In this document: in pieces, positions 1 to 11,569 of the stretch | How the letters are laid out: each line of letters starts with the position of its first letter | How positions within the stretch are numbered: the stretch's first letter is position 1 | NCBI GenBank assembly: GCA_930367215.1 | Contig: OV884059.1 | Coordinates: forward strand, 29,317,882-29,381,881 | Direction of reading: 5' to 3' | Length of the DNA: 64,000 nucleotides | DNA from: Pollenia angustigena | Lineage: Eukaryota > Arthropoda > Insecta > Diptera > Polleniidae | The notes under the pieces: generated by a model | Told to the model about the DNA's origin: nothing | Database searches by the model: none | Seen by the model: the letters and a program-made list of their open reading frames with translations, nothing else | Position numbers and translations under genes: made by a program

Positions 1-280
1 GATCTTCACTCCAAAATCGACAATTCTGCTTATTAACGTACTCATTGGGCCAAAAATGAGCTTCGTCGCTGAATACAAGAAGCGCGCGATGAACTTTCTT
101 AACAGAGGACGCATTTTGATAATAAAATTCAATAATTTGCAAGCGTTGTTCGTTTGTAAGACGATTCATGGTTAAATTATAGACCAAACTGAAGATGTTT
201 GAGAGTGAAACAAAACACGAAACGTGCGTCAGCTGTTTAAACCAGTGCTGCCAAAAATATAATAGCTAAAAATCACCCGA
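1..280 (-). mobile_element. DD41D mariner-like element, family B, 5' part cut by window edge
   Basis: Read on the minus strand, the outer end starts TCGGGTGATTTTT beside a TA (281-282). A transposase start follows (MNRLTNEQRLQ) and then the conserved SDEAHF block with NKQNCRFWSE. The DNA between the helix-turn-helix start (VKKVHRAL) and the first catalytic Asp (VFSDEAHF) is missing, although the family normally has over 100 residues there. This is therefore an internally deleted derivative. The same junction occurs at 36320-36803. The 3' half lies outside the window. Confidence 0.85.
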
Positions 281-729
281 TATTATTGTGGCACCACTGA
301 CAAAACGGCAGCGTTACCATTTTGTCAGGTGGTTTTTGGTAATCCATTTTTGCAAAAATTGAGTTATTAATCAATTCTATACAATAAATTTTTAATCTAT
401 TCTAATCTATTTTTTGATAGCTTGTATATATCAAGAGATACCGAGCGCTATCTTTACATAATATCCCCAATTATACAGTTCTCTAAGCATTGTTTTGCTT
501 AATTCGCCACTTTTTCTGCTATTAAGCAAATTTTCATTGTAAAAGTAAATATATTAAAATATGTTAGTCAAAACATGTTAGATAAATTCGAATTTAAAAA
601 CCCAAGAACAAACCAACGTCTTTAACATACAATGATTATAAAGCTAACATTGCACTGTTATATACTTAACAGAGCTATGTTAACATTAAAGAAATTGTAA
701 AAATTAAAAAATACAGCAAATTTAATAAA
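281..729. other. AT-rich non-coding spacer
   Basis: No open frame, repeat partner or structural signal that I can support. It is AT-rich sequence between a mariner fragment and a foldback repeat. Confidence 0.5.
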
Positions 730-1041
730 AATATTACTATCCCACTACATGGAATCGATGGGCAGAAAAACGGTCTATCGAACGAGGGTAGCGTTAGTTC
801 TCAAATAATTTCAGAACTTTAGAAATTTTATAAAAAAAATTAAAAATTCTAATTTTTTACGTTTATAAGAGGGATGTATAGAGTCCAGGGAAATACTACC
901 AATATCTCACTATATGGAATCGATGGGCAGGAAAACTACCGCTACCCTCGTTCGATAGACCGTTTTTCTGCCCATCGATTGCATAAGGTGGGATAGTGGT
1001 AGTATTACCCTGGACTCCATAGTGACCACTTATCCCTCTTA
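730..1041. repeat. Foldback (inverted) repeat
   Basis: The arm at 751-793 (GGAATCGATGGGCAG, then a GAACGAGGGTAGCG block) is the reverse complement of 940-980, about 40 bp with few mismatches. A second pair overlaps it: 868-930 (GAGGGATGTATAGAGTCC onward) against 971-1041. The left segment 730-765 also resembles 895-930. The whole unit could fold into alternative long hairpins. It looks like a small foldback or MITE derivative. No target-site duplication was identified. Confidence 0.7.
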
Positions 1042-1142
1042 AAAATTAGATGTTTCAAGTGTGAACACATGTTTCACATTTTCAACATCTTCCATGCGTT
1101 CCTCGGATGTATGCAAGTGTACAATGTGTGTATTATTATATT

Positions 1143-1860
1143 AAACTAGCATATACCCGCTACTTCGTTAGCGTCTCCTTTTTCTTCGTGGACATATTTT
1201 TATGCCAACGTTTATTTTCTAGGTTTAAACTTGTTTAAATTCTAGCATTTAGCCCGCTACTTCAGTAGAACCAAAAAGCTAACAAAAAATATCAAATTTC
1301 CCATATTTCCATTTTTGGGTACTATATTTTTCCCCCATTTAAGTATCAAAAATTTCAGTATTGTAGTGGCAGCCCATAGTTTAGTACGAATATGTCAATG
1401 AATGGACGAAAATGTTTTGTAAAAAAAAGTACCAAAAATAGTTACGATTTTCACCCCTTAAATGTTCGAATTTCGAAAAAGTACCAAATTCGTATACGTA
1501 TTTTTTGATAAGATTCGAATGTGGTAATAACTTTGTCTCTATGTTTATTGGTTCAAAAGGGTGGCAAAAAGTACTCAAATTCAGATTTTACCCGTTTACT
1601 CCCTAATAGGGCCGAATTTCAAAAAAAGTATCAGACACTTGTCCGTTTATTTTGCATCTCTTATAGTTTTGTTGAAATAAGGTTACCGACTTTTCCCTTT
1701 TTAACTTTTTTTACCCCCTAAACATTCGAATTTCGAAAACGATTTGGGGTGTGACCAATCGCTAGTCCAAATTTCAAGTTTCTAGGGTCAGCGGTTTGGG
1801 CTGGGCGATGCTGAATGAGTCAGTCAGTCAGTCACTCACGCAACTCTTTTATAGATATAC
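1143..1860 (+). repeat. Dispersed repeat, ACCCGCTACTTCGTTAGC family, long copy
   Basis: Starts with ACCCGCTACTTCGTTAGC and ends with runs of TCAG followed by CTCTTTTATAGATATAC. The body (1310-1720) matches 10590-11010 closely, for example the GTAGTGGCAGCCCATAGTTT block, the GTACCAAAAATAG block and the AGGTTACCGA block. A partial copy in the opposite orientation lies at 36190-36310. The start motif recurs at 1251, in degenerate form at 6897, and inverted at 37258. Elements with a 'CCCGC-ACTTCGT' head and a TCAGTCAG-rich tail are common in insect genomes. I cannot assign a class; no coding potential is visible. Confidence 0.65.
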
Positions 1861-3537
1861 ATACATACATATGTAGATCGATTTTATAAACCGTTTAATT
1901 ATTTAGGGTTCCAAAATTTTCATTTGCACCCTTTTTAATTGAAACTCGGCTTATAGAAAACCCTAAGCCTACGTTTCTACTAACTCAATCTACAATGGAA
2001 CCGATGCTCTTGTTTACAAATAAAAAACAATTGTAGAGTTTCTATGGCAAAAACATAGTGTTGTTGAAAACATGTTTCTTATTGCTAAAATTTTTTTTAT
2101 TTCTTGTTTAATTTTCCTTGTTGCTGCTGTCTTCTGCTTAACTTCTATTTTATTTTTCAGCATATTGTCAATTACATGTTGTGTTACTCCTAAAGACACA
2201 AACTTACGTTTCATTTACAAACTTACACACATGTACTTTGTATCCAGTGTAAATGTATGTAGAGTGTTTTTTTTAAGGAATGTGTAAGAGAGTAGAGTAC
2301 TGTAGTTGAATTATAAGTTGAATATTGCAAACAAAATAAACTTGGTTTTATAGTTGCGCTGTGTGTGTGCTGTTTGCAGAGCTTTGAAAAAAGTTTAGTA
2401 TGTATTGATGTTGGTGTAATTGTTGTCGTTGCCGTTGTTATTGTTGCACATTTTTCTGCTTACTTTGACCACTGCCTTACATAAAAGATTAATGACCAGC
2501 TTTTTACTGAGTTGCCTATGACAAAAACAACAATATCAACACAATAGTGATGACAATGACGTTGACTATGCAGGAGCCAAAAAGCCAGACAGTCAACAAC
2601 GCCACCAACGAGCCGTGAAGCCAAGCAAACAACATTTTCTTCTAAACACATGCACAGCAACATGCAGAAATAAATATGTATGTATGTACTTGTATTTACA
2701 AATGTGTTTGTTTCTTGTTTAGTGGTTTATTTACTGTCCTGTCCGGCTTGCATATTATTTTTGTCGTTTTTGTTTTGTTGCTGCTGCTGCTTTTAATGGA
2801 GCTTTTTTTTTATCATCTTTACTTCTTGTTTCTGTTTAATGTCTTGGTATTTGTTTGAAAGCACCAACTACGAAAACATACAATTATTTTTGCCTCTATA
2901 AAAACAAATACACACATTTGCACGCCACTTATAGGCTGGTCAACGAACGATCTTGACCTCAGTCTTGAAGCACCGACTGACTGAAGGGTTAGTGTAAACT
3001 CTAAACACTTGCAGCAACACCAACCAGTGCAAAAGCAAAAATCTTGAATGGACCAGTTTTTTTTAATGATTTTCAGAGCAACATTGTATATTATGTACTT
3101 GTAGTTTGTTTTCTTTATTTTAGAGTCTTTAAGAGCTCCAGCATGGTTTGGCTTTAGCTGGCAGCAGGTTAAGTTTGATTTTAAAGAAGTAAACAAAAAA
3201 AAAAAAAAAAAAATTAAGTTGCTCAGGAATCTCGTCTTAATTTGGTTCCTATTGCAGAAGACGGAACGGAACGTTGCACTTGTTACTCAACTTAAACAGG
3301 GATGTCTTATTTAATATAAAAATATTCTGCAAGAAAATTTAAATTTCAAAAATTTTTGGGAACAAAAAGTTTAAATTTTTGTTTTAAATTTTATCTCTAA
3401 CATACGAAAGTAATGCTATGTTACGTAAACAAGTTAATAATATGCAACATATCGATTGTGACATTTAAACAATAATCGAAAAAAATAATGGAACATGTTC
3501 TCAAATATTCTATAAAATAATATTTATTGTCTCAATA
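1861..3537. other. Non-coding, low-complexity DNA
   Basis: Holds a short CATA run (1857-1872), GTTGTT and CA-rich stretches (2400-2660) and a poly-A tract (3189-3212). Short open frames here are rich in Phe, Leu, Cys and Val, as expected from AT-rich low-complexity sequence, and show no domain. I see no gene or TE boundary. Confidence 0.5.
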
Positions 3538-4051
3538 CAGTGAACTCTCGGTAATGTGAACTTCCAATAAAGTGAATTACCTATCCAGTAATGTGAACAC
3601 ATATTTTTTTATATTAGCGCTCTAAATAGTGAACAAAGTTTAATGGCTCTTAATAGCGAACAAACATTTTGGCGATTTTTGTTTATTTTCTAACATATTG
3701 GGTATTTTGGGAAACATACATACATACTTGAGATTTGTTAGTGAAGGTCATTTGTCTTTCGTTAAGCATAGAATTCGCTTGAACTTTATATTTTTTAGTA
3801 GTGGTTTGTTAAGATGAGAAATAGAAACCTTCCGAGAAAGTGGATTGATGCTGAAGGAAAAAGCGAGACAGCTTCATTCCACTTTAAATGAAAATGGACA
3901 TAATATATTATGTTACAAATACCAAGAGTTTCGAAGTTTTTAAGCAAAAAAACACAGTATAGATTCAAATTTTTAACATCGAAAATGCGAAAAAATTCGA
4001 TAATGTGAACTACCTTGGTTTTTATTAGTTCAAATTATCGCGAGTTCACTG
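3538..4051. mobile_element. TA-flanked MITE with pogo-like termini
   Basis: Imperfect terminal inverted repeats: left CAGTGAACTCTCGGTAATGT and right, on the reverse strand, CAGTGAACTCGCGATAATTT. TA sits on both sides (3536-3537 and 4052-4053). The length is 514 bp. The CAGT start with a TA duplication fits the pogo/Tigger branch of the Tc1/mariner superfamily. Degenerate copies of the terminal AATGTGAAC motif recur inside. A short frame from 3814 (MRNRNLPRKWIDAEG) is too short to assign. No transposase remains. Confidence 0.8.
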
Positions 4052-4335
4052 TATGCAAATTATGTAAAATTAGCCTAAATATGCTTTTGGGCAGAAAATA
4101 AGGCTACATTTTGCTTGTTTTTGTATCGCGATTCAATTCCCACACCGTATATGTCTATAATTTGATACAGACTATGGGACATGTCGCACATAAATTTTTG
4201 GTGAAACAGAAGATTGGTAGACAAAGGGGGTAGAGAGCCTTTACGGGGTGAACAATATCGCACGAAATGTAAAGTCAAGCAACTTTTTGATGTCTCTTTA
4301 ATATGATTCGTAAAGATTTTTGAAATTGAATAGTT

Positions 4336-4550
4336 AATGGTGTTTTCTTTTCTACAAAAAAGTGTGAAATTTTATTTAAAAAAATGCAATTTGGTGTCTG
4401 TTTCTTAAAACTTTTGCTCCAGAAAAGGGTTAGTTTTTTAGAATAAAACAAGCCACCCTTTACGGGAGCAAAATTTTTAAGAAATATACACAAAATTGCC
4501 TTTTTTTAAATAAAATGTCACATTTTTTTGTAGAAAAGAAAACACCATAA
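4336..4550. repeat. Foldback MITE with about 83-bp arms
   Basis: 4338-4420 (TGGTGTTTTCTTTTCTAC onward) is the reverse complement of 4465-4548, leaving a loop of about 45 bp. Weaker inverted similarity continues outward (GAAATTGAATAG against CAAATTTGAATTTC). The structure is typical of a foldback or MITE element. The flanking bases do not give a clear target duplication. Confidence 0.7.
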
Positions 4551-5120
4551 ATTTGAATTTCAGACTTACGCCTGTATTCCAAAAAAAATTTTTCAATTAA
4601 AAAAAGGGTTACAAAACAAATTTTCTATGAAAATTTTTCTAACTAAACGTTTGTTAAATTTAATAATCGTTTATGAATACTTGGGTAAAACTTCGAATTG
4701 AAACTTGTAGCTTGGAACAAAAAAAGTAACTTCTGAAGATGAACGAGTTTTCAAAGGGACACCAAAAGAGTTTAACGAATACCGACCCAAAATTGTCAAA
4801 TCAGCAACACCTGCTGCTATAACAAAAAAAAAAAAAAAAAAATTAATATTGTTGCACCGATATGTCGCATACTCTGAAACAGGTATAAAGATGATAACAA
4901 GTATATTAAGTTTAATATGTATTATTAAATTTTATAAACGTGGAAAATAAGTAGAATTATGCTATAAAGCTAAAAATGTGTAAAAGTATACTATAAAATA
5001 GTATTTTAAAAAGCGATAAAATGGCAAAACAACAAAAAATATTAGGCAAACAAATTTTAAATAACCAAAATATGCCCAAAATGCTGAAAATGCTAAAAAG
5101 CATGTGTGTGAAGTTTAATA
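4551..5120. other. AT-rich spacer with poly-A and ATATGC-type words
   Basis: Contains poly-A (4826-4843) and scattered TATGC / ATGCTATAAA words like those in the hAT-type element at 20111-21135. It may be the left part of a decayed related element, but no terminus could be fixed. Confidence 0.35.
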
Positions 5121-5124
5121 AATT

Positions 5125-5705
5125 TTATAAAAATATAGCATGAGATAAGAAATATATTAAAAAATATCGCATGCTATAAAAATTTTTTTTAAAGAAAATT
5201 CGATTATTTGCAATAAATTTCAGTTTTTATGAAATATCAATCATTTTTTCGATTTTTTTCTATATATTAAAAAATTATTCGATATTGTATTTGTCTTTTT
5301 ATATAAAAATTAATGATTTTTGCAAAAATATGACAGACTGAAATGAACGAGTTCTGTGAGGGATATTGCCACTGTGCCCAAATCCTTTTATATCAAGGAA
5401 CCAAACAAACTAGAAAATGAAAATGAGTTGAAAAGGCTACCTTAATCTATAAGCAATATATCTAAATTGTATATGGGCATTTTCCATATTTCAGTCTAAG
5501 TCATATTTTTTTAAAAATCATAAATTTTAATATTAAAAGACAAATAAACTATCAAAAAAGATTTTAATATTAAAAAAAAATCGATAAAAATGATTGATAA
5601 TTTATAAAAATTTTGAAATTTTGTGTAAATAATCGTACTTTTTCTATTATAATTTTTTATAGCATGCGATATTTTTTAATTTATTTTTTATCGCATGCGA
5701 TATTT
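5125..5705. repeat. Long imperfect inverted repeat (ATCGCATGCTATAAA arms)
   Basis: The left arm, about 5128-5262, contains ATATCGCATGCTATAAA, an AAATTCGATTATTTG block and ATATCAATCATTTTT. The right arm, about 5566-5700, carries the same blocks reversed (AAAATGATTGATA, AATAATCGTAC, TATAGCATGCGATATTTT). The arms are about 130 bp and separated by about 300 bp. This is probably the two long ends of a decayed DNA transposon or foldback element; the exact ends are not defined. Confidence 0.6.
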
Positions 5706-6896
5706 AAAAAAAATTAATTCAACTTTTCGTATTTATCTTCTGACACATTGTAAAATCAAAGTATGTCTTTAAAGAAAAAATGCTTCTAAAATTATAAATA
5801 TATTGCATAATTGTTGTTGTTTATATAAAAATACAAAATATGCTTTGTTTTAATATGCTGTAAAGTCGAAACTATCTACATAAATGAATTGATAGCATCA
5901 CAAAGTTTTATTGTTAAAAATTTCTTGTTTAAAGTACTTCAACAAAAAGTACCTCAAAACAAACTTTTCCTCATCCCAACACAACTCAATGCTGTGTATG
6001 GTAACTTTTAAAATAAATGTAGTTTATTTTTTATGGCAAATTTGTTTTTGCTGGTCTTTTGTATTTTTGCTGCATTAAACTTAAGAGTATATACCCATGT
6101 TTTTCCTTCCTCTTTCCCTCTCTTTGTATGCTTTAAGGTCGTCTAAAGAACGGAACCAAATGATAACTTTTTTTTTGCCAGGAATGTGCATGATCATTAT
6201 GTTTTTGTAGTTTTTCTTTTGGAAAATAAACTTTTTATGTTTTCCTTTTTATTGGTATTTTATGGAATAATAGAAGAAGATATTTTAGTTATAATTTTGC
6301 TATGGTAGCATTAAATTTGTTGTAAATTAAGTGGACATTACCTTAAACAAATTAGAATATTTTATGATAGAGCAGTAGCAGTTCTACTAAACAAGTTTAA
6401 TTATTTATTAATTTTTTTATATTTTACAGTGTATTTTAAAAGTTTCTTACACGGTTTTTTTCTAAAAAAGGAACATTTTTAAAAGTTGTAAGATTTTTTA
6501 TCTTTAGTTCGTATAATTATATAATTTTTATTTATTAACAATAAAAATTATACAAAGTTTTTGGTGGTATATTAACAAATTTTACAACTTTACAAATGCT
6601 TTTGTAAATATGTACCCTACAAAAAGAATTGTACATGCTTGTGTTTGTTTATGCATGATTTGTTAATACCCTGCATACATTTGTTATTAGGAAAGGTAAG
6701 AAAAAGTATTGCCAATCTATCATTTTTAACTTAAACAATCCTAATTTTTCGTCGGAAATGCTTATTCATCGATTAATAATCTTTTTGGAAATTGAATATA
6801 AAGAATTATAGAAATATATTTTATGTGCTCTTTGTTCTTTCTATTGTAGAGAACTCAATCCAAGGAAAATATTTAAAAGAATCGAAATATGTACCT
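5706..6896. other. AT-rich non-coding spacer
   Basis: No coding frame, repeat partner in this window, or structural element that I can support. Confidence 0.45.
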
Positions 6897-7500
6897 TTTA
6901 CCCGAGACTTCGTTCACGTAAAGTCACTTGACTAAGGTTTACATTTAATTCATTAATAGGGGGTACTGATCCCCTGCTCCAATTGACAAACTAATAGTCT
7001 ATTTTATTTTTTTTGGGGCTCACAGGATTCTTCCCCTAATCCTACCCTCTTTATTTATGTTTTGAAAGGTGTAGTTTACGAGAAGAGTGGGTCCTACAAA
7101 GCTTGAAGACTTTTGTCTTTAGATATACGGTATTTTATATTTTCGTTCTATGGGGAGTTCTGCTCCTCCTCCATCTACCTTGCCATTTTTATTTTGAAAT
7201 TTATAGTTAACCATAATAGTTAATAATAATTAACCACGTTTGAAGACAGACTCTCACTATATGATTAAATATATGCATCCTATGAGGGCTATTGCGCCCC
7301 ATGCGCCTAGCCCTTTATTTTTGTTTTTACAGGTGTAGTTTACCGTAACAGTGACTCATACCAAGTTTAAACATTCTCACTATAACAGCTCTTAAGATAT
7401 GCGATATTTAGCATTGGCGTCCTATGGGGGTTACCACTTCCCCTGCTGCTATCTTATTTAAATTACCGGGCTCAGAAGATGTTATCTAGAGAACCTAAAG
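6897..7500 (+). repeat. Dispersed repeat with degenerate ~140-bp internal units
   Basis: Opens with ACCCGAGACTTCGTTCACGT, a relative of the head motif at 1150. It then holds about three degenerate units, each with GGTGTAGTTTAC (7067, 7330) and a TATGGGGGTTnn-CCCC type block (7150, 7290, 7425). This layout (ACTTCGT head, then C/G-rich 'CTATGGGG' blocks) is common among unclassified insect repeats. There is no coding capacity. Confidence 0.55.
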
Positions 7501-7734
7501 CAAAGACAATCATCTTTGGAATACAAATGGCAATATAAATCTGCTTATTGGTTTATTAAATTAAAGATACATAATTACAAATTATATCCTAAGCTAGGAG
7601 AACTGTCGTCTGCAGGACGCAAACTTAAGAATTAGATTACGATTTGATTAATTATTGTGAGTTCATATAAAATATATGGAGATTCAATAAATAAATACAA
7701 AACAAAGAAAAAAAATATCCTAACTTAATTTTCC

Positions 7735-7848
7735 CAAGTAACGTAGACTTCAGCACCTTGTGGTGAAAAGACAAGTCTCTAATGGGATTTGAACCCGCAA
7801 TCGTCACACCAAAATACTAATTCGGTTCCAACTAAACTACCCGAGCAC
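7735..7848 (-). repeat. tRNA-derived SINE head (Pol III promoter boxes)
   Basis: On the minus strand, 7848 to 7776 reads like a tRNA. It has an A-box-like TAGTTTAGTTGG near the start and a B-box-like GGGTTCAAATCCC at 7783-7796, with normal spacing. The acceptor-stem halves do not pair well and no clear anticodon arm forms, so it is not a convincing tRNA gene. The sequence continues into a non-tRNA body (CACCACAAGGTGCTG), as in SINEs. The body may reach 7500; its 3' end is not fixed. Confidence 0.65.
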
Positions 7849-7859
7849 CCAAAAATGTA

Positions 7860-8583
7860 TTTAGCTTTAGTAAAATTTCTACTTGGACGTTACAAGTGAA
7901 AAATTTAAATTAAATTGCAATTTACTATGTTCTTTCGTCCATAAGACTTTAAAAAGTTACGTCCATCTTTCAAAACCTGACCAAATTCTGCAGGGTAACA
8001 ACATGTGCGTGAGAGTATAATTTTATATAGTGTGTTGGTGTTATTGAAAGACAGAGACAGAGAGAGGCATTGAGAGAGTTTGACAGTGCATCTGATAAAC
8101 AAGAAATTCTTTTATTGCCAAGAATTTTTAATGGGGAAACAAAAAAAAAAAATAAAAGAAAGAAAAGAAAAGAAAGAAACAACATGCAATCAAAAGTATA
8201 AAACACTAATAAACAAACACATGTATACACTCAAGTTTATACAAGTATACAAACATGTGAACATACAAGAGTACAAAATATAGTAAAAGTACATAATGAA
8301 AAATTGCACTTTTTGTAGTTGTTGTTTTAGAGATGGTATCGTGCACATATAAAAGAAACGAGTTAAGCACGCGTTGCTTTCTGCTTCTTTTAATTTAAAT
8401 TTTTTTTTCTCAATATTTTTTCTGTCTTTATCAACTACCAATTTGGCGTGTTGCAAGAGAATAATTTTTAAGAAAAAAAAAAACAACCAAAATAAAACGA
8501 TTTGAAGTATGAATGCATTTTTATGTGCATAGTATGCACTGTATTCTGACCGTCAAACAGACGGGCATACACACAAACATATA
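7860..8583. other. Low-complexity spacer
   Basis: Purine-rich runs (GAGACAGAGAGAG at 8052-8075, AAAGAAAGAAA at 8140-8180), TATA/CA-rich words and poly-T. Overlapping short frames on both strands are low complexity. No gene seen. Confidence 0.45.
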
Positions 8584-8884
8584 CAGTGGTGGCTTTATAA
8601 TTAGAAACAACTTCCCAGAAAATATATGTATACATGTGTATATATATGGCGAGCAATATTGGATACATGATTACTAGCTAAGATTTCAAAGTGCAGTAAA
8701 ACACATAAAATGTAATAAAACCATTCGGGATTTATTTATACTACTTAAGAGAGTATTGACATAAAAAAACAAATTGAAATTCAGAAATATTTAAACATAA
8801 TATAAAGGTAAATCCAATTTCCTTTAAAAATCCAAAGTATCCACTTTTGCACGTTTAAGAAAAGTTAAATTTTTGTAAACATTT

Positions 8885-9440
8885 TAGTACTTTGTCTAAA
8901 TCCCTTTTGCTTTACTAAAGCTTTTGATGCGTCTTGGCTTAAACTTTCAACCAAGTACTCGATATTTGACCGCTGTGCTTGAATACTCATTCAAAGTTCA
9001 TTTAAAGCTGTAAGCGTACTATCGTCTCGCGCAAGTTTTATCTTCAAAACAGCCCATAAATTTTCGATCGCATTGAGATCTGGACTTTGCGCTGGCCATT
9101 TCATTGTTTGAAAATTTTGCTTAACAGCCATTCCTTAGCGATAATGGCGGTAAGTTTTGGATCCCCGACCTGTTGAAAAACAACTTCTTTCTCTGGGTAT
9201 GGACGTCTTTCCACAAAATTGGGAAAATTGACTTCTAAGATCAGAAGGTAATCTTCTGTTTTCATTATATCATAGATTTTTACTAATGCGCTGAGTTTCC
9301 ATCAATTTTAACAGGCCCTAACCATCTCGATATTTCATCGCTTCTTTTACTTGTTGCTTTTTTAAATTTTCTGAAAAAAAAATGATCCATATGTATTTTC
9401 ATCTGCTGATGACGATAGGGTCATCTACCACTGAAATGTT
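8885..9440 (-). pseudogene. Tc1-family transposase relic, catalytically dead
   Basis: Reading the minus strand from about 9170 downward gives FQQVGDPKLTAIIAKEW and then, after a frame change, MKWPAQSPDLNAIENLW. These are the second and third catalytic blocks of Tc1-type DDE transposases. The usual Asp of FQQDGDPKHT is replaced by Val (codon 9167-9169) and the His by Leu; the glutamate of IENLW is present (about 9064). A stop and a frameshift separate the two blocks. An upstream piece near 9400 (SSADENTYGS) fits the region before the second Asp. The N-terminal DNA-binding part was not found. It cannot encode an active enzyme. Confidence 0.85.
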
Positions 9441-9459
9441 TAATTTATTTCTCAAATTC

Positions 9460-11010
9460 AATAATGTAAAAAAATCAGTTAGTACCAATTGAAAAACAAA
9501 AATGTACCAAAAAGTGTTCTCTTTTGGTTTCTCAATCACTCTAGACTCTGCATGTTTCTAGGGGTTCGGCATTAATAAAAATTAAAAAGTACCAGTTTAA
9601 GTACGAAAATGTACCAAATAGATCAATTAACGAAAATTAAAAAAAGTACCAGTTGTAGAACGAAAAAGGACCAACAACGATAATTTTTACAGATTCTTAT
9701 TCACACAGGACCTTTCATTTAAATTTTATGTTTCTAGGTTCAGAATTTATAAAAATTCTACAGATTCTTAGATTCTCATTCACTCAGGACCATGCATGTT
9801 TAATTTTATGTGTAAAGGTCGATAATTAACGGAAATTCAAAAAGTACCAGTTGAAGAACAAAAAAGTACCAAAAAGTTTTATCTTATAAATGCTCATCCA
9901 CTTAGGACATTACATGTTAACATTTATGTTTTTAGGTCCAATATAACATAAATTAAAAAAGTACCAAATGTAGAACTAAAAAGTACAAAAAACGACCACT
10001 CTTACAGAATCTTATTCACACAGGGTCTTACATGTTAAATTTTATGTTTCTAGGTACAGAATTTATAAAAATTCCAAAAATACCCGTTAAAGATCGAAAA
10101 AGTAACAAAAAGATCCCTCTTACAGATTCTCAATCACTCAGGACCATGAATGTTTAATTTTATGTTTATAGTTCCAATACTAACGGAAATTCAAAAAGTA
10201 CCTGTCGAAAAACTAATAAAGTAACAAAAAGTTTCCTATTATAGATTCTCATCCACTCAGCACATTACATGTTAGCATTTATTTTTCTTGGTCCAATATT
10301 AACGAAAATAAAAAAGCACCAGTTGTAGAACGAAAAGTACCGAAAAGTTTCCCATACTGATTCTTATGCACTCAAGACCCTGAATGTTTAATTTTATGTT
10401 TCTAGCTCCAATATAACAAAAATTCAAAAAGTACCAGTTGAAGAACAAAAAGTACCAACATTTTTCATCTTAAGGTTCTCATTCACTCAGGACCCAGCAC
10501 CTATAATTTTATGTTTCTAAGTTTAATATTAATGAAAATTCAAAAATTACCACCTGGAGCAAGAAAAAGTAAAAGAAAGAAATTTAATTTCTCGTATATC
10601 CCCTTTTTGATACTTTTTTTCTTCCCCATTGAGGTACCAAAATGTCAATATTGTAGTGGGAGCCCATAGTTTAATATGTATACATATGTCAATGGAGAAA
10701 CTTTTTTTGTAAAAAAAGTACTAAAAATAGCTACGATTTTCACTCTTTGAACGTTCGAATTTTGAAAAGGTACAAAATTCATGTTTCTATTTCTATGTTT
10801 ATTGGTTAAAAAGATAGATGGGGTGACAAAGAAGTAAGAAAATACAGGGTTTATCTGCTTACTTCCTAAAAGGGATGCATTTCAAAAAGTGATCAGACAC
10901 CTGTCTGCTTATTTTTTGATAAACAACGATAAGTATTACATTTTTGTGTATCTTTTTTAGTTTTGGAGATATGAGGTTACCGAATCTACCCTTTTTTACC
11001 CCCTTATAAA
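9460..11010 (+). repeat. Dispersed repeat with ~118-bp degenerate tandem units
   Basis: About nine degenerate units run from 9540 to 10580. Each has a TTTTATGTTTCTAGGT-like word (9727, 9806, 9915, 10043, 10157, 10275, 10390, 10507; spacing about 80-128, mostly near 116) followed by AAAAAGTACCAGTTG and GTACCAAAAAG. The following segment 10590-11010 matches the body of the repeat at 1310-1720. The same unit in reverse orientation fills 36800-38690. A dispersed element with a central tandem region is one reading. No coding content. Confidence 0.75.
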
Positions 11011-11056
11011 TTAATAAAATATATATATTGAGCACTTCTGTAAGTAAATACATATT

Positions 11057-11568
11057 TTTCAAATGATGTGTGTGAAGTTAAATTTAAAACCCTAGACAAA
11101 TTCTGTTATGTTAATAGAATAATGTTAACTACTCAGCAGAACTTATGTTAACGCTGTTATGATGGATGAGTCCAGATTTCTGGATAAATGAGTCAACGTG
11201 GAAGAACAAAAATTATTAGGATTTTTAGACTATAAGTTTCTCAATCGTTTGACATCACCAGAAGTTTTAACTGAGCCCACGTTGACTTCTTTTCCAGAAA
11301 TCTGGACGCAACCCCCCGAGAATTCTAAAGAGTATATTGCCCATAACTCGCACCAACTCGCTCTGACAAAATTTGATGGCAAACGATGGAGAAACTTATT
11401 GTCCACAAATCCTAAACATTTTTGTTCGCCCACGTTGATTCCTTTTCCAGAAATCTGGACTCATCCATCATTACAGCGTTAACATAACTTCTGTTAAGTG
11501 GTTAACATTATTCTGTTACCATAACAGAATGTGTCTAGGGTTGTACATTTTTAAATTTAACTTCACAT
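11057..11568. mobile_element. MITE with ~140-bp terminal inverted repeats
   Basis: 11066-11205 (GTGAAGTTAAATTTAAAACC, then CTAGACAAATTCTGTTATG) is repeated inverted at 11425-11567. Inside, a block with TTTTCCAGAAATCTGGAC occurs at 11277-11315 and again at 11429-11467. The right TIR appears to continue past the mariner insertion at 11570-12871 (…CACA-TA then TACATTT matches the left AAATG…GTGTG), so the mariner probably landed inside this element's end. A 94-residue open frame here is produced by the repeat and shows no domain. Confidence 0.75.
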
Positions 11569-11569
11569 A

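Noticed and set aside
2819..3196. 125-residue open frame on the minus strand
   Set aside because: Cys/Phe/Lys-rich translation of low-complexity DNA, no domain and no start context; overlaps other short frames.
7776..7848. Possible tRNA gene on the minus strand
   Set aside because: A and B boxes are good, but the acceptor stem and anticodon arm do not form; treated as a SINE head.
11198..11482. 94-residue open frame
   Set aside because: Lies across the internal direct repeats and TIR of a MITE; the repeated FPEIWT motif comes from the duplicated DNA and not from a protein family.
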